A stretch of 64,000 bases of DNA from Mesorhizobium sp. L-2-11 (GTDB lineage Bacteria > Pseudomonadota > Alphaproteobacteria > Rhizobiales > Rhizobiaceae). Below, piece after piece: positions 9,421 through 19,488 of the stretch. Position 1 is the stretch's first letter; each line of letters starts with the position of its first letter. The position numbers were made by a program, and so were the translations under genes. Below the pieces are notes generated by a model. That model had not been told where the DNA came from and did no database searches. It worked only from the letters and a program-made list of their open reading frames with translations. The stretch covers positions 5,348,001 through 5,412,000 of the forward strand of contig NZ_AP023257.1 in NCBI RefSeq assembly GCF_016756595.1. Direction: 5' to 3'.

Positions 9421-10032
9421 ATGACCGAAATCCGCCACATCGTTTTCGACATCGGCAGAGTGCTGATCCACTACGATCCGAACCTGCCGTTCAGCCGTAT
9501 CATTCCTGATGCCGAGGAGAGAAAGTGGTTTTTCGATAATGTCTGCACGCACGACTGGAACATCGAGCAGGACCGCGGCCGCACCTGGGAAGAGGCCGAG
9601 GCGTTGCTGATCGCCGAACACCCGGACCACGCCGAAAACATCCGCAACTTCCGCCGCCTCTGGCACGAGATGGTGCCGCACGCTTATGACGACAGCGTCC
9701 AGATCATGGACAAGCTGATCGAGAGCGGCCACGACGTCACCATGCTGACCAATTTCGCGGCCGACACGCTTGCCGAAGCCCGGCAGCGTTTCGACTTTCT
9801 CAACCGCCCGCGCGGTGTGACCATTTCGGGCGAGATCGGCATGATCAAGCCGGATCGCGGCATTTACGACCATCACGTCGCCGCGTTCGGCCTCGAACCC
9901 GCGGCCACGCTGTTCATCGACGACAGCCAGAAGAACGTCGACGGCGCCAAGGCCGCCGGCTGGCAGTCGGTGCTGTTCACCGACGCAAAGACGCTCGAGG
10001 CGGACCTCGAACGATACGGCATCGAATTCTAA
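9421..10032 (+). CDS. HAD-superfamily hydrolase (HAD-IA, YihX-like)
   Basis: I start this gene at 9421, where GAGGAACAAGA precedes ATG and the product opens MTEIRHIVFDIGRVLIHYDP; the upstream ATG at 9370 has no support. The 203-residue protein carries HAD motif I as FDIGRVL, in which the second aspartate of the classic DxD is replaced by G-R, as in several YihX-like haloacid-dehalogenase proteins; motif II LTNFAAD; a lysine in GMIKPD; and motif IV as FIDDSQKN. It is likely a small-molecule phosphatase, substrate unknown. It follows mutY and precedes a small unknown gene by 14 bases, so all three may be cotranscribed. Confidence 0.85.
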   Translation: MTEIRHIVFDIGRVLIHYDPNLPFSRIIPDAEERKWFFDNVCTHDWNIEQDRGRTWEEAEALLIAEHPDHAENIRNFRRLWHEMVPHAYDDSVQIMDKLIESGHDVTMLTNFAADTLAEARQRFDFLNRPRGVTISGEIGMIKPDRGIYDHHVAAFGLEPAATLFIDDSQKNVDGAKAAGWQSVLFTDAKTLEADLERYGIEF

Positions 10033-10046
10033 TAGAGCAATACGGC

Positions 10047-10423
10047 ATGGGCAGAATTGTCTTAACCTACGACCCGCACTGGCCCATGCTCGATATCGAT
10101 ATCGAGCATGGCAATTTTCGTGGCCATGGCGTCGTATATTTCCCAGAGAGCGAAGTAAGCGAATTCATTACGTCGCTGAAGGCATACCCCCTTCAGAGCG
10201 CAATGCTCTCTTTGGAGTCGCCCGGCTTGATAAAAATCTCCGTTTTTCCGGCGGATGGCGTAGGCCATCTGACCGTCCAGATTGAGGTTGCCGAAGAGAT
10301 CGAAGCCGATGATTTTGCGCGAGTTCGGCTTCGTACAGACTATTCGCGTCTGTCTCGCTTCACTAACCAGCTTTCACTGATGGCTAAAGGCGAGTTGACC
10401 GAAATTATTCTTGAGGAAGATAA

Positions 10424-10430
<7 letters not shown>
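10047..10430 (+). CDS. Unrecognised 127-residue protein
   Basis: I do not recognise a family. The product is acidic, soluble, has no signal peptide or membrane segment, and reads as alternating strands and short loops (MGRIVLTYDPHWPMLD; later SPGLIKISVFPADG and ending ELTEIILEEDKA). The codon use is clearly less GC-biased than its neighbours, which hints at horizontal acquisition. Small all-beta acidic proteins like this are sometimes immunity proteins of contact-dependent toxins, but no toxin gene is adjacent and I make no such call. It begins 14 bases after the HAD gene and ends 8 bases before the convergent ccrM stop. A 28-base perfect palindrome lies inside its coding region. Confidence 0.65.
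10084..10111. repeat. 28-bp perfect palindrome
   Basis: The 14-base half beginning CCATGCTCGATATC is followed immediately by its exact reverse complement, with no loop. It lies in the coding region of the unrecognised gene and spells the PMLDIDIEHG residues. The site could be a protein-binding operator or a cruciform-prone sequence; it may equally be a chance effect of coding for the symmetrical D-I-D-I run. Confidence 0.9.
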
Positions 10431-11599
<1,169 letters not shown>

Positions 11600-11611
11600 T
11601 TACTCCCTGTT

Positions 11612-11619
11612 ATGGTTAC
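11612..11619 (-). promoter_or_regulatory. Possible CtrA half-site upstream of ccrM
   Basis: On the minus strand the sequence reads GTAACCAT, one mismatch from the CtrA half-site TTAACCAT, about 40 bases upstream of the chosen ccrM start. CtrA controls ccrM in Caulobacter and relatives. A single half-site can occur by chance, so the call is tentative. Confidence 0.3.
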
Positions 11620-11749
11620 CGATCAGCGTAAATATTCGGTGAAGGCCAAGGGTCCGCACCGCGGTAGTTTGCGAAGGCCGGCCTGTTGGTGTATGTCGCG
11701 CCGGCCTGAAACGTCTCAGCCTTCTCCCTCCCGCTTTTCCCGGATCGCG

Positions 11750-12439
11750 ATGCCCCAGCCAGACCTTGTCATCTTCGATTGCGACGGCGTGCTCGTCGAT
11801 TCCGAAATCATCGCCGCGCGCATCGAAGCCGAGCTTTTGACGTCGGCCGGTTACGAGATATCGGCTGAGGAGATTTCCGAAACCTATGCCGGGCTGACCT
11901 TCAAGGACATCATGATGCGGGTCGAGGAAAAATCCCGCGTCCCGTTCCAGGCCTCGCTGATCGATCGCGCCGAAGACCTGGTCGACCGCCGCCTGCGCAG
12001 CGACGTGCGCGCCATCGACGGGGTGCACGAGGCGGTTGCCGCGGTGACGGCGCCGCGCTGCATCTGCTCGAATTCGCGCTCCGAGCGGATCGAATTCATG
12101 CTGGAGAAGGTGCATCTGCTGCCGTATTTCAGCGGCCGGATTTTTTCCTCGCTGGAAACACCAAGCGGGAAATCCAAGCCGGCGCCCGACGTGTTTCTCT
12201 TTGCCGCGGCAAAGCTCCAGGCCGATCCGGCGAACACCTTCGTCATCGAGGATTCCGTGCATGGCGTGACCGGCGCCAGGACAGCCGGCATGCGTGTGAT
12301 CGGCTTCACCGGAGCGGCGCACAGCTATCCCGGGCATGCCGACGCGTTGACCGAGGCCGGCGCCGAAACGGTCATCCGCCGCTGGGCGGAACTGAAAAGC
12401 GTGATCGCCGCCCTGTCGGAGTGGTCGGCGGATGCGTGA
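11750..12439 (+). CDS. HAD-superfamily phosphatase (beta-phosphoglucomutase-like clade)
   Basis: The real start is at 11750, giving 229 residues beginning MPQPDLVIFDCDGVLVDSE; the much longer open frame upstream is antisense to ccrM. HAD motif I is the classic FDCDGVLVDSE, motif II is ICSNSRS, the lysine is in GKSKPAPDVF and motif IV is VIEDSVHGV. A helical cap domain lies between motifs I and II, as in HAD-IA phosphoglycolate phosphatase or beta-phosphoglucomutase relatives. It most likely dephosphorylates a sugar phosphate; the exact substrate is not readable. It is divergent from ccrM and convergent with the lipoprotein gene. Confidence 0.88.
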   Translation: MPQPDLVIFDCDGVLVDSEIIAARIEAELLTSAGYEISAEEISETYAGLTFKDIMMRVEEKSRVPFQASLIDRAEDLVDRRLRSDVRAIDGVHEAVAAVTAPRCICSNSRSERIEFMLEKVHLLPYFSGRIFSSLETPSGKSKPAPDVFLFAAAKLQADPANTFVIEDSVHGVTGARTAGMRVIGFTGAAHSYPGHADALTEAGAETVIRRWAELKSVIAALSEWSADA

Positions 12440-12444
12440 AGCAG

Positions 12445-12460
12445 GCGTCCAGATGGACGC
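12445..12460. terminator. Short hairpin between convergent genes
   Basis: GCGTCCA at 12445-12451 and TGGACGC at 12454-12460 form a tight 7-bp stem between the HAD gene and the lipoprotein gene. The stem resembles the first hairpin of the palindromic repeats at 31271 and 38907. No U-tract is present, so termination is uncertain. Confidence 0.35.
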
Positions 12461-12478
12461 GCAGCTCCAAAGCCGCGG

Positions 12479-13153
12479 CTATTCGGCCGCGGCAACCTTC
12501 TTGTCGGCCTTCTTCGGCGGGCCTTCGTCATAGCCGGCGAACACCTGATAGTCCCGCGCGGTGGGCTCGGGAACGACAACGTTCGAATCGGTGAAGACGA
12601 ACTGGGTGGCGCTCGAGGGATTGGTAACCTGGACCTGATGTCGGTGAAGCTGCGAGTAAAGGACCTCCTTGCCATGCATCACAGCGATACGGATCGGCAT
12701 GGTGATGGTGCCAGGGCTGAACATCGGTCCCGGAACGACCTTGCCGGCGACGGCGATCTTCATCGTCAGCGAGCCGTTGGCGCGGTTGCAGTCGCGGGTC
12801 ACATCCATGATCGAGGCCTGATAGACGATCTTGGCGGAATCGTCCTGCTGGTCGCTGCTCGCGCCAAGCGCGGCAGCTTCTGCATCCTCGGCGGCGGCTT
12901 TTTTCTTGGGCTTTTGGCTGCCCTTGGCATAGGTGTTGAAATAGGCGGTGCCGTCGCGCAGCGTCACGTTCGGACAATAGGCCAGCAATTGGCTGGCGAG
13001 GACCTTGGGGTCTGGAGGTGGTGGCGGTGTCGTGTCCTTCTTTCCCAAGCCCAGCATGCTACTGCCGCCTGATTGGCAGCCGGCGGCGGTAAGCATAAAG
13101 CCGGTGAGAGCCAGACCCGCGACAAAACGACCGTTAAATGTATGGAACGCCAT
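12479..13153 (-). CDS. Putative lipoprotein of unknown function
   Basis: Starting at 13153 the product is 224 residues with a signal peptide (FVAGLALTGFMLTAAGC) ending in a lipobox-like AAGC, then a glycine/serine stretch, a Pro-rich TPPPPPDP linker and a folded domain containing CPNVTLRDGTA and MDVTRDCNRANG. The two cysteines in the mature domain could form a disulfide. A lysine/alanine-rich insert (QKPKKKAAAEDAEAAA) splits the domain and the tail is again lysine-rich. It is probably anchored at the outer membrane facing the periplasm. I recall similar proteins as conserved hypotheticals in Rhizobiales. Its start region faces thrC. Confidence 0.75.
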   Translation of the reverse strand: MAFHTFNGRFVAGLALTGFMLTAAGCQSGGSSMLGLGKKDTTPPPPPDPKVLASQLLAYCPNVTLRDGTAYFNTYAKGSQKPKKKAAAEDAEAAALGASSDQQDDSAKIVYQASIMDVTRDCNRANGSLTMKIAVAGKVVPGPMFSPGTITMPIRIAVMHGKEVLYSQLHRHQVQVTNPSSATQFVFTDSNVVVPEPTARDYQVFAGYDEGPPKKADKKVAAAE

Positions 13154-13274
13154 GAACTGCACTTCCCTCTCGCAAAGCGGGTGACGTATATCAACCGCGC
13201 GGCAAAAATGCGACTGAGCAAGTACCGAAATTAACCACTTTGGCGCGGACAATACCGCCCGGCAGCAATGGAAC

Positions 13275-14678
13275 ATGACGATGCGATATGTGAGCACCCG
13301 CGGGGAAGCGCCCGTGCTTGGATTTTCCGACGCTGTGCTGGCGGGCCTGGCGCGCGACGGCGGACTTTATGTGCCTGATATCTGGCCGCAGTTTTCGGAG
13401 GCGGAGATCCGCGCCATGCGCGGCCTTGCCTATCCCGACCTCGCCATCCGCGTGCTGTCGCCGTTTCTCGGCGGCGAGATCGCGACGCCGGTGTTCGAAC
13501 GCCTGGTGCGCGAAGCCTATGCGACGTTCCGTCACGAGGCGGTCTGCCCGCTGGTGCAGACCGGCTCGAATATGTTCGTTCTGGAACTCTTCCACGGCCC
13601 GACGCTTGCCTTCAAGGACGTCGCCATGCAGCTTCTCGCCCGGCTGATGGACCATGTGCTTGCCGAACGCGGCCAGCGCGCCAGCATTGTCGGCGCCACC
13701 TCCGGCGATACCGGCGGGGCCGCCATCGATGCCTTCGCGGGGCGCAACCGCACCGACATCTTCGTCCTTTTCCCGCACGGCCGGGTTTCGCCGGTGCAGC
13801 AGCGGCAGATGACGACGTCCACCGCCGAAAATGTCCATGCGCTGGCGGTCGAAGGCAATTTCGACGATTGTCAGGGCCTGGTGAAGGACATGTTCAACGA
13901 TCACGGTTTTCGCGACCGAGTATCGCTGTCCGGCGTCAATTCGATCAACTGGGCCCGCATCATGGCGCAGATCGTCTATTACTTCTCATCGGCGCTGTCG
14001 CTCGGCGCGCCCGACCGGCCGATTTCGTTCACGGTGCCGACCGGCAATTTCGGCGACATCTTCGCCGGCTACGCCGCCAAGAAGATGGGGCTGCCGATCG
14101 AGCGGCTGATCATCGCTACCAACGACAACGACATTCTGGCGCGCACGCTGTCGAGCGGCGAATACCGCACGAAAGGCGTCTTTTCGACCACGTCGCCGTC
14201 GATGGACATTCAGGTCTCCTCGAATTTCGAGCGCTTGCTGTTCGAGGCGGCCGGCCGCGACGCCTCGACCGTGCGGCGCTACATGAACGGCCTCAATCAG
14301 TCCGGCGCCTTCACTATCGAAGCGGGCGAGATCGCCAGGATCCGCTCCGAATTCGACGCCGGCTGCTCGACCATGGACGAAGTCGCCGCCACGATCCGCG
14401 CGACGCTCGCAGCCAGCAACTATCTGCTTGACCCGCACACGGCCGCGGCCATGCACGTTGCGGTTGCAAATGCCACTAATGCCGTGCCGATGGTGGTGCT
14501 TGGCACCGCCCATCCGGCAAAATTCCCGGCCGCCGTCGAAGCGTCCAGCGGCGTGTCGCCTGCCCTGCCTGCATGGCTAGGCGGGTTGATGACGTCAGAG
14601 GAAAAATACACGGTACTTCCATCCGACCTGAAAATGGTGGAAGATTATGTTAGCCGCCACACGCGGGCGGCAAGTTAG
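13275..14678 (+). CDS. thrC: Threonine synthase
   Basis: The 467-residue PLP enzyme converts O-phosphohomoserine to threonine. It shows the class II threonine synthase pattern: N-terminal MRYVSTRGEAPVLGFSDA, the PLP lysine in PTLAFKDVAMQL (Lys114), the GATSGDTGGAA phosphate-binding loop, and TNDNDIL later. The second ATG at 13281 is an alternative start two codons downstream. Homoserine kinase thrB is also in this window, but 15 kb away on the other strand, so the threonine pathway is not an operon here. The M16 peptidase gene follows after 14 bases. Confidence 0.97.
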   Translation: MTMRYVSTRGEAPVLGFSDAVLAGLARDGGLYVPDIWPQFSEAEIRAMRGLAYPDLAIRVLSPFLGGEIATPVFERLVREAYATFRHEAVCPLVQTGSNMFVLELFHGPTLAFKDVAMQLLARLMDHVLAERGQRASIVGATSGDTGGAAIDAFAGRNRTDIFVLFPHGRVSPVQQRQMTTSTAENVHALAVEGNFDDCQGLVKDMFNDHGFRDRVSLSGVNSINWARIMAQIVYYFSSALSLGAPDRPISFTVPTGNFGDIFAGYAAKKMGLPIERLIIATNDNDILARTLSSGEYRTKGVFSTTSPSMDIQVSSNFERLLFEAAGRDASTVRRYMNGLNQSGAFTIEAGEIARIRSEFDAGCSTMDEVAATIRATLAASNYLLDPHTAAAMHVAVANATNAVPMVVLGTAHPAKFPAAVEASSGVSPALPAWLGGLMTSEEKYTVLPSDLKMVEDYVSRHTRAAS

Positions 14679-14692
14679 GGAGTATCAGCTAT

Positions 14693-15985
14693 ATGGGTGT
14701 TGAGGTAAGCCGTCTGTCGAACGGCCTGACAGTCGCCACCGAAACCCTTCCAAGCCTCGAATCCGTCGCTCTTGGCGCCTGGATCAAATCAGGCGCCCGC
14801 AATGAGCGTAGCGAAGAGCACGGAATGGCCCACCTGCTTGAACACATGGCGTTCAAGGGAACCAGAAGGCGCAGCGCCTTCGAGATCGCCTCGGAAATCG
14901 AGGATGTCGGCGGCGAGATCAATGCCGCCACCAGTGTCGAGACCACCTCCTATTATGCCAGGGTGCTGAGCGACGACGTGCCCCTGGCCGTCGATATCCT
15001 GTCCGACATCCTGCAGGAATCCGAGTTCGACCCTCAGGAGCTGGAGCGCGAGCAGCATGTGATTTTGCAGGAGATCGGCGCCGCACACGATACACCCGAC
15101 GACGTCGTCTTCGACCACTTCACCGAGACCGCCTTCCGCCACCAGACGATCGGCCGCTCCATCCTCGGCACGCCGGAAACCGTCAAATCCTTCACCTCAA
15201 AGCAATTGCACAAATTCATCGAACGGCAATATGGCGCCGAGCGCATGGTGATCGTTGCCGCCGGCGACATCAAGCACGACAACTTCGTGCGCGAGGTCGA
15301 GAAGCATCTCGGCGGTTTCCGCAGCAAGTCCGACAACACCATGCCGCAATATGCGCAATATGTCGGCGGTGATTTCCGCGAGGACCGCGACCTGATGGAC
15401 GCGCAGATCGTGCTGGGGTTCGAGGGCCGCGCCTATCATGTACGCGACTTCTACGCCTCGCAGGTCCTGTCGATGATCCTTGGCGGCGGCATGTCGTCGC
15501 GTCTTTTCCAGGAGGTCCGCGAAAAGCGCGGGCTGTGCTATTCGGTCTATGCCTTCCACTGGGGTTTTTCCGATACCGGCATATTCGGCGTCCATGCCGC
15601 GACCGGGCAGAGCGACATTGCCGAATTGGTGCCGGTGGTCATCGGCGAGTTGCAGAAGGTCGGCGAGAACATCCTGCAGGAGGAACTTGACCGGGCACGC
15701 GCCCAGTACCGTGCAGGCCTGATCATGTCTGCTGAAAGCCCAGCCAGTCGCGCCTCGCAGATCGCCCGGCAAATGCTTCTGTTCGGCCGGCCGATCGCCA
15801 AGGAAGAGCTGATGGAACGGCTGTCGGCGCTGACCGTCGAGCGGTTGACGGACCTGTCGTCACGGCTGTTTTCGACCAAGCCGACGCTGACTGCCGTCGG
15901 ACCGGTGGGCACGCTCGCTCCCTATGAGGCGGTCCTTGAGTCGCTTTCGGGCACGCAGACCACGGCCCGAAAGCTCGCCGTCTAA
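14693..15985 (+). CDS. M16-family zinc metallopeptidase (processing peptidase-like)
   Basis: The 430-residue protein carries the inverted zinc motif HLLEH at residues 47-51 and the downstream glutamate in ILQEIGAAHDTPDD, so the active half of the M16 fold is complete. It resembles mitochondrial processing peptidase beta and the RPP proteins of alphaproteobacteria; the single chain of about 430 residues fits that group. AGGGAG lies about 10 bases before the ATG. It follows thrC by 14 bases, an order I recall as conserved in Rhizobiales, and precedes a RimJ-like acetyltransferase by 15 bases. The substrate is unknown; degradation of imported or signal peptides is plausible. Confidence 0.93.
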   Translation: MGVEVSRLSNGLTVATETLPSLESVALGAWIKSGARNERSEEHGMAHLLEHMAFKGTRRRSAFEIASEIEDVGGEINAATSVETTSYYARVLSDDVPLAVDILSDILQESEFDPQELEREQHVILQEIGAAHDTPDDVVFDHFTETAFRHQTIGRSILGTPETVKSFTSKQLHKFIERQYGAERMVIVAAGDIKHDNFVREVEKHLGGFRSKSDNTMPQYAQYVGGDFREDRDLMDAQIVLGFEGRAYHVRDFYASQVLSMILGGGMSSRLFQEVREKRGLCYSVYAFHWGFSDTGIFGVHAATGQSDIAELVPVVIGELQKVGENILQEELDRARAQYRAGLIMSAESPASRASQIARQMLLFGRPIAKEELMERLSALTVERLTDLSSRLFSTKPTLTAVGPVGTLAPYEAVLESLSGTQTTARKLAV

Positions 15986-16000
15986 GTCCATCAACGCGCC

Positions 16001-16597
16001 ATGTTCGCGCTCCCTTTCTTTCGCCGCGACCTGCCGGCACTGAAGGGTGACCGGGTCACGCTGCGCGTGCCGCTGACCAACGACTATCGTGAATGGTCGG
16101 TGCTGCGCGGCGAAAGCCGCGCCTTCCTGGAGCCGTGGGAGCCGCGCTGGAACCCCGATGAGCTCGACCGCACGGCCTGGCGGCATCGCCTCAGCCGCTA
16201 TCGCGAAGACTATGCGCAGGGAACGGCCATAGCCTTCTTCATCTTCGAAAAAAGCAACGGCAAGCTTGTCGGTGGAATCACCCTCGGCAATATCCGCCAC
16301 GGCGTCGCGCAAAGCGGCCATATCGGCTACTGGATCGGCGAACGCTACAGCGGCCGTGGCCTGATGACCGACGCGGTCAAGGTGGTGACGCGCTTCGCCT
16401 TCGATACGCTGAGGTTGCACCGGATCGAAGCTGCCTGTATTCCCGACAACGCCCGGTCGATCCGCGTGCTTGAAAAAGCCGGATTCCGGCGCGAAGGACT
16501 TCTCCGATCCTATCTCAGGATCAACGGCATCTGGCAGGACCACTACCTCTACGCCCGGATCGAGGACGATCCGCCGGGCGCGGAAACGAAGGACTGA
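16001..16597 (+). CDS. GNAT acetyltransferase of the RimJ/RimL type
   Basis: The 198-residue protein has the RimJ/RimL layout: beta-rich N-terminus with DRVTLRVPL, then GGITLGNIRHGVAQSGHIGYWIG, the acetyl-CoA loop RYSGRGLMTDAV, and the C-terminal NARSIRVLEKAGFRREG with SYLRINGIWQDH. RimJ acetylates the N-terminal alanine of ribosomal protein S5, and this is the most likely role, although related GNATs act on other amines. It sits third in the thrC-M16-GNAT series and ends 2 bases before the TTG start of the GGDEF/EAL gene, so it is probably cotranscribed with it. Confidence 0.9.
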   Translation: MFALPFFRRDLPALKGDRVTLRVPLTNDYREWSVLRGESRAFLEPWEPRWNPDELDRTAWRHRLSRYREDYAQGTAIAFFIFEKSNGKLVGGITLGNIRHGVAQSGHIGYWIGERYSGRGLMTDAVKVVTRFAFDTLRLHRIEAACIPDNARSIRVLEKAGFRREGLLRSYLRINGIWQDHYLYARIEDDPPGAETKD

Positions 16598-16599
16598 TT

Positions 16600-19488
16600 T
16601 TGACGAATTTCCTGCGAATCGGGTCGTTGTTCGCCTTTGTGCTGACGGCAATCGTCGTGCTCTGCGCGGCGTCATCGGCCTTCGCCGTCGAACCGATCAA
16701 GATTGCCCGCGACGATGTGGCGCTCGACCTTTCGGGCGCCGTCGAAATCTACCGCAACCAGGGCGAAAATTTTCAGGTGTCGACTGCGCCCGGACCGGAC
16801 GGCATCGTGCGGCGCATCGAGGTCGAGGCCAATGATGCGCGCTCGACCGGCGACTGGGCGGTGTTCGCGCTTGCCAACACCACCGACCAGCAGCTCGACA
16901 GGCTGATCGTCGCACCGCATTTCCGGCTGGTGAATTCCGGTATCTTCTGGCCGGATCTCGGCTCGACCCGCATTGCCGCGATCACGCCCAGCGAGGGCTT
17001 CGCGCTCGACCGCCAGAGCAGCCCCGATGCTGATGTGTTTCGGGTGACCCTGAACCCCGGAACGGTGGTCACCTTCATTGCCGAACTGGCGTCGCCCAAA
17101 CTGCCGCAGGTCTATCTTTGGGAGCCGGAATCCTACAAGGATTCGGTCAATTCCTACACGCTGTTTCGCGGCATCGTCATCGGCATCGCCGGCCTCCTGG
17201 CGCTGTTCCTGACCATCCTTTTCGTCGTCAAGGGGACCTCGATGTTCCCGGCAACCGCAGCACTCGCCTGGGCGGTGCTCGCCTATATCTGCATCGATTT
17301 CGGCTTTCTCAACAAGGTCCTAGAAATATCGCCCGGCAACGAGCAGATGTGGCGGGCCGGAACGGAGGTGGCGCTTGCAGCGACCTTCGTGGTGTTCCTG
17401 TTCGCCTATCTCAACCTTAACCGATGGCACGGCCATTTCAGCTACGGCGCTCTGGTCTGGATTCTGGGGCTGCTGCTGATCGCCGGCGTTGCAATCGTCG
17501 ACCCGGCGGTCGCCGCCGGCATCGCCAGGCTGTCCTTCGCCGCCACCGCGCTGACCGGTCTCGGCCTGATCATCTTCCTCGGCATACGCGGCTACGACCG
17601 CGCCATCATGCTGGTGCCCAGTTGGGTCATGGTCCTGTTGTGGCTATGCGGGTCGTGGATGGCGATCACCGGCATGCTCGACAACGACATCGCCCAGCCG
17701 GCACTGGGCGGCGGTCTGATCCTCATCATCCTGCTCATCGGCTTCACCGTCATGCAGCACGCCTTTGCCGGCGGTGCGCTGCATCAGGGCCTGTTCTCCG
17801 ATCTCGAACGGCAGGCGCTGGCCGTGGCCGGATCGGGCGACACGGTGTGGGACTGGGACGTGATGCGCGACCGCGTCGTCACCAGGCCGGATGTCAGCAT
17901 CCAGCTTGGCCTTGCGCCCGACAGCCTGGGCGGCGCTGCCCGCAACTGGCTGCCGGTGCTCCATGCCGACGACCGCGACACGTTCCGCACCACGCTCGAC
18001 GTGGTGCTCGAGCACCGGCGCGGCCGGGTGTCGCAGAATTTCCGCCTGCGCGGCGCCGACGGGCACTATCACTGGTTTTCGCTGCGCGCCCGGCCGGTGA
18101 TCGGATCGGACGGCGAAGTCATCCGCTGCGTCGGCACCATGGTCGACGTGACGGAGCAGAAGAAGTCCGAGGAAAGGCTGTTGCACGATGCCGTGCACGA
18201 CAATCTGACCGGCTTGCCGAACCGGGAATTGCTGATGAACCGGCTGGAGGCGATCATCTCGATCGCGCGCACGGAAGAGAAGGTCCGTCCGACCGTCTTC
18301 GTCATCGACATCGACCGGTTCAAGCAGGTCAATGACGGGCTCGGCATTTCGGCCGGCGATACCATCCTACTGACTGTTGCGCGTCGGCTGCACCGGCTGC
18401 TCAAGCCGAAGGATTCGCTGTCGCGCTTTGCCGGCGACCAGTTCGCTCTGATGCTGCTTTCCGAGCAGGACCCGGCTCGCATCGCAGCCGTTGCCGATGC
18501 CATCAAGCATGCGATCAACAATCCGATCACCTTTGCCAAGCGCGAGATCGTGCTGACCGCCTCGATCGGTCTGGTCACCTGGACCTCGGCGCAAAGTTCG
18601 GCCGAGGACATGGTCAAGGACGCCGAGCTTGCCATGCACCAGGCCAAGCGTTTTGGCGGCGACAGGATCGAACCGTTCCGACCCGCCTTCCGCACCGTCG
18701 GGACCGACCGGCTGCAGTTCGAGTCGGACCTGCGCCGCGCCATCGAACGCCGCGAATTCACACTCGCCTACCAGCCCATCGTGCGGTTGGAAGACGGCAG
18801 TGTTGCCGGCTTCGAGGCTCTCTTGCGCTGGGACCATCCGCGTCGTGGCATGATCCCGCCAGGCGATTTCATTCCGGTCGCCGAGAGCTGCGGCCTGATC
18901 GTGCAGCTTGGCCTGTTCGCCATGCAACAGGCCGCCGAAGATCTGGCGGGATGGCAAAAGCAGATCGGCGACGCGCCGCTGTCGGTTTCGGTCAACCTGT
19001 CCAGCCGACAGCTCATCCGCCGCGATCTGGTCAGCGACGTTCGCTCGGTGATCGCGCGGGCCAATCTGAAGCCGCGCTGCTTCCGGCTCGAACTCACCGA
19101 ATCGCTGGTGATGGACAATCCCGAGCAGACAGCCCATGTGCTGAACAAACTGAAGAAACTTGGCATCGGCCTGTCGCTGGACGATTTCGGCACCGGCTAC
19201 TCATCGCTGGCCTATCTGACGCGCTTTCCCTTCGATACGATCAAAATCGACAAGAGCTTTGTCGACGACACGACACCGAAACGCGCGGTGCTGCTCAAAT
19301 CGATGGTCAACATGGCGCATGAACTCGGCCTTTCGGTCGTGGCCGAGGGTATTTCGGACGAAAGCGATGCACTCGAGCTGCGCCAGATGGGCTGCGAATA
19401 TGTGCAGAGCTTCATGTTCGGCGCGCCGATGCCCGGTGATCAGGTGCTGAGGACGCTGAAGGAACAGTATCCGCTGACCCGGGCTTGA
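16600..19488 (+). CDS. Membrane PAS-GGDEF-EAL cyclic-di-GMP protein
   Basis: The 962-residue protein starts with TTG after AAGGA and has a signal peptide (about residues 1-29), a periplasmic beta domain, seven or so membrane segments between about 190 and 390, a PAS domain around 410-520, GGDEF around 525-690 and EAL from about 710. The diguanylate cyclase motif is changed to AGDQF (611-615), so cyclase activity is doubtful. The EAL half is intact: EALLRW from 739, NLSSRQL, ELTES, DDFGTGYSSL and KIDKSF. It is therefore expected to act as a c-di-GMP phosphodiesterase, perhaps with the GGDEF domain as a GTP sensor. The periplasmic plus 7TM layout resembles 7TMR-DISM receptors. Confidence 0.92.
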   Translation: MTNFLRIGSLFAFVLTAIVVLCAASSAFAVEPIKIARDDVALDLSGAVEIYRNQGENFQVSTAPGPDGIVRRIEVEANDARSTGDWAVFALANTTDQQLDRLIVAPHFRLVNSGIFWPDLGSTRIAAITPSEGFALDRQSSPDADVFRVTLNPGTVVTFIAELASPKLPQVYLWEPESYKDSVNSYTLFRGIVIGIAGLLALFLTILFVVKGTSMFPATAALAWAVLAYICIDFGFLNKVLEISPGNEQMWRAGTEVALAATFVVFLFAYLNLNRWHGHFSYGALVWILGLLLIAGVAIVDPAVAAGIARLSFAATALTGLGLIIFLGIRGYDRAIMLVPSWVMVLLWLCGSWMAITGMLDNDIAQPALGGGLILIILLIGFTVMQHAFAGGALHQGLFSDLERQALAVAGSGDTVWDWDVMRDRVVTRPDVSIQLGLAPDSLGGAARNWLPVLHADDRDTFRTTLDVVLEHRRGRVSQNFRLRGADGHYHWFSLRARPVIGSDGEVIRCVGTMVDVTEQKKSEERLLHDAVHDNLTGLPNRELLMNRLEAIISIARTEEKVRPTVFVIDIDRFKQVNDGLGISAGDTILLTVARRLHRLLKPKDSLSRFAGDQFALMLLSEQDPARIAAVADAIKHAINNPITFAKREIVLTASIGLVTWTSAQSSAEDMVKDAELAMHQAKRFGGDRIEPFRPAFRTVGTDRLQFESDLRRAIERREFTLAYQPIVRLEDGSVAGFEALLRWDHPRRGMIPPGDFIPVAESCGLIVQLGLFAMQQAAEDLAGWQKQIGDAPLSVSVNLSSRQLIRRDLVSDVRSVIARANLKPRCFRLELTESLVMDNPEQTAHVLNKLKKLGIGLSLDDFGTGYSSLAYLTRFPFDTIKIDKSFVDDTTPKRAVLLKSMVNMAHELGLSVVAEGISDESDALELRQMGCEYVQSFMFGAPMPGDQVLRTLKEQYPLTRA

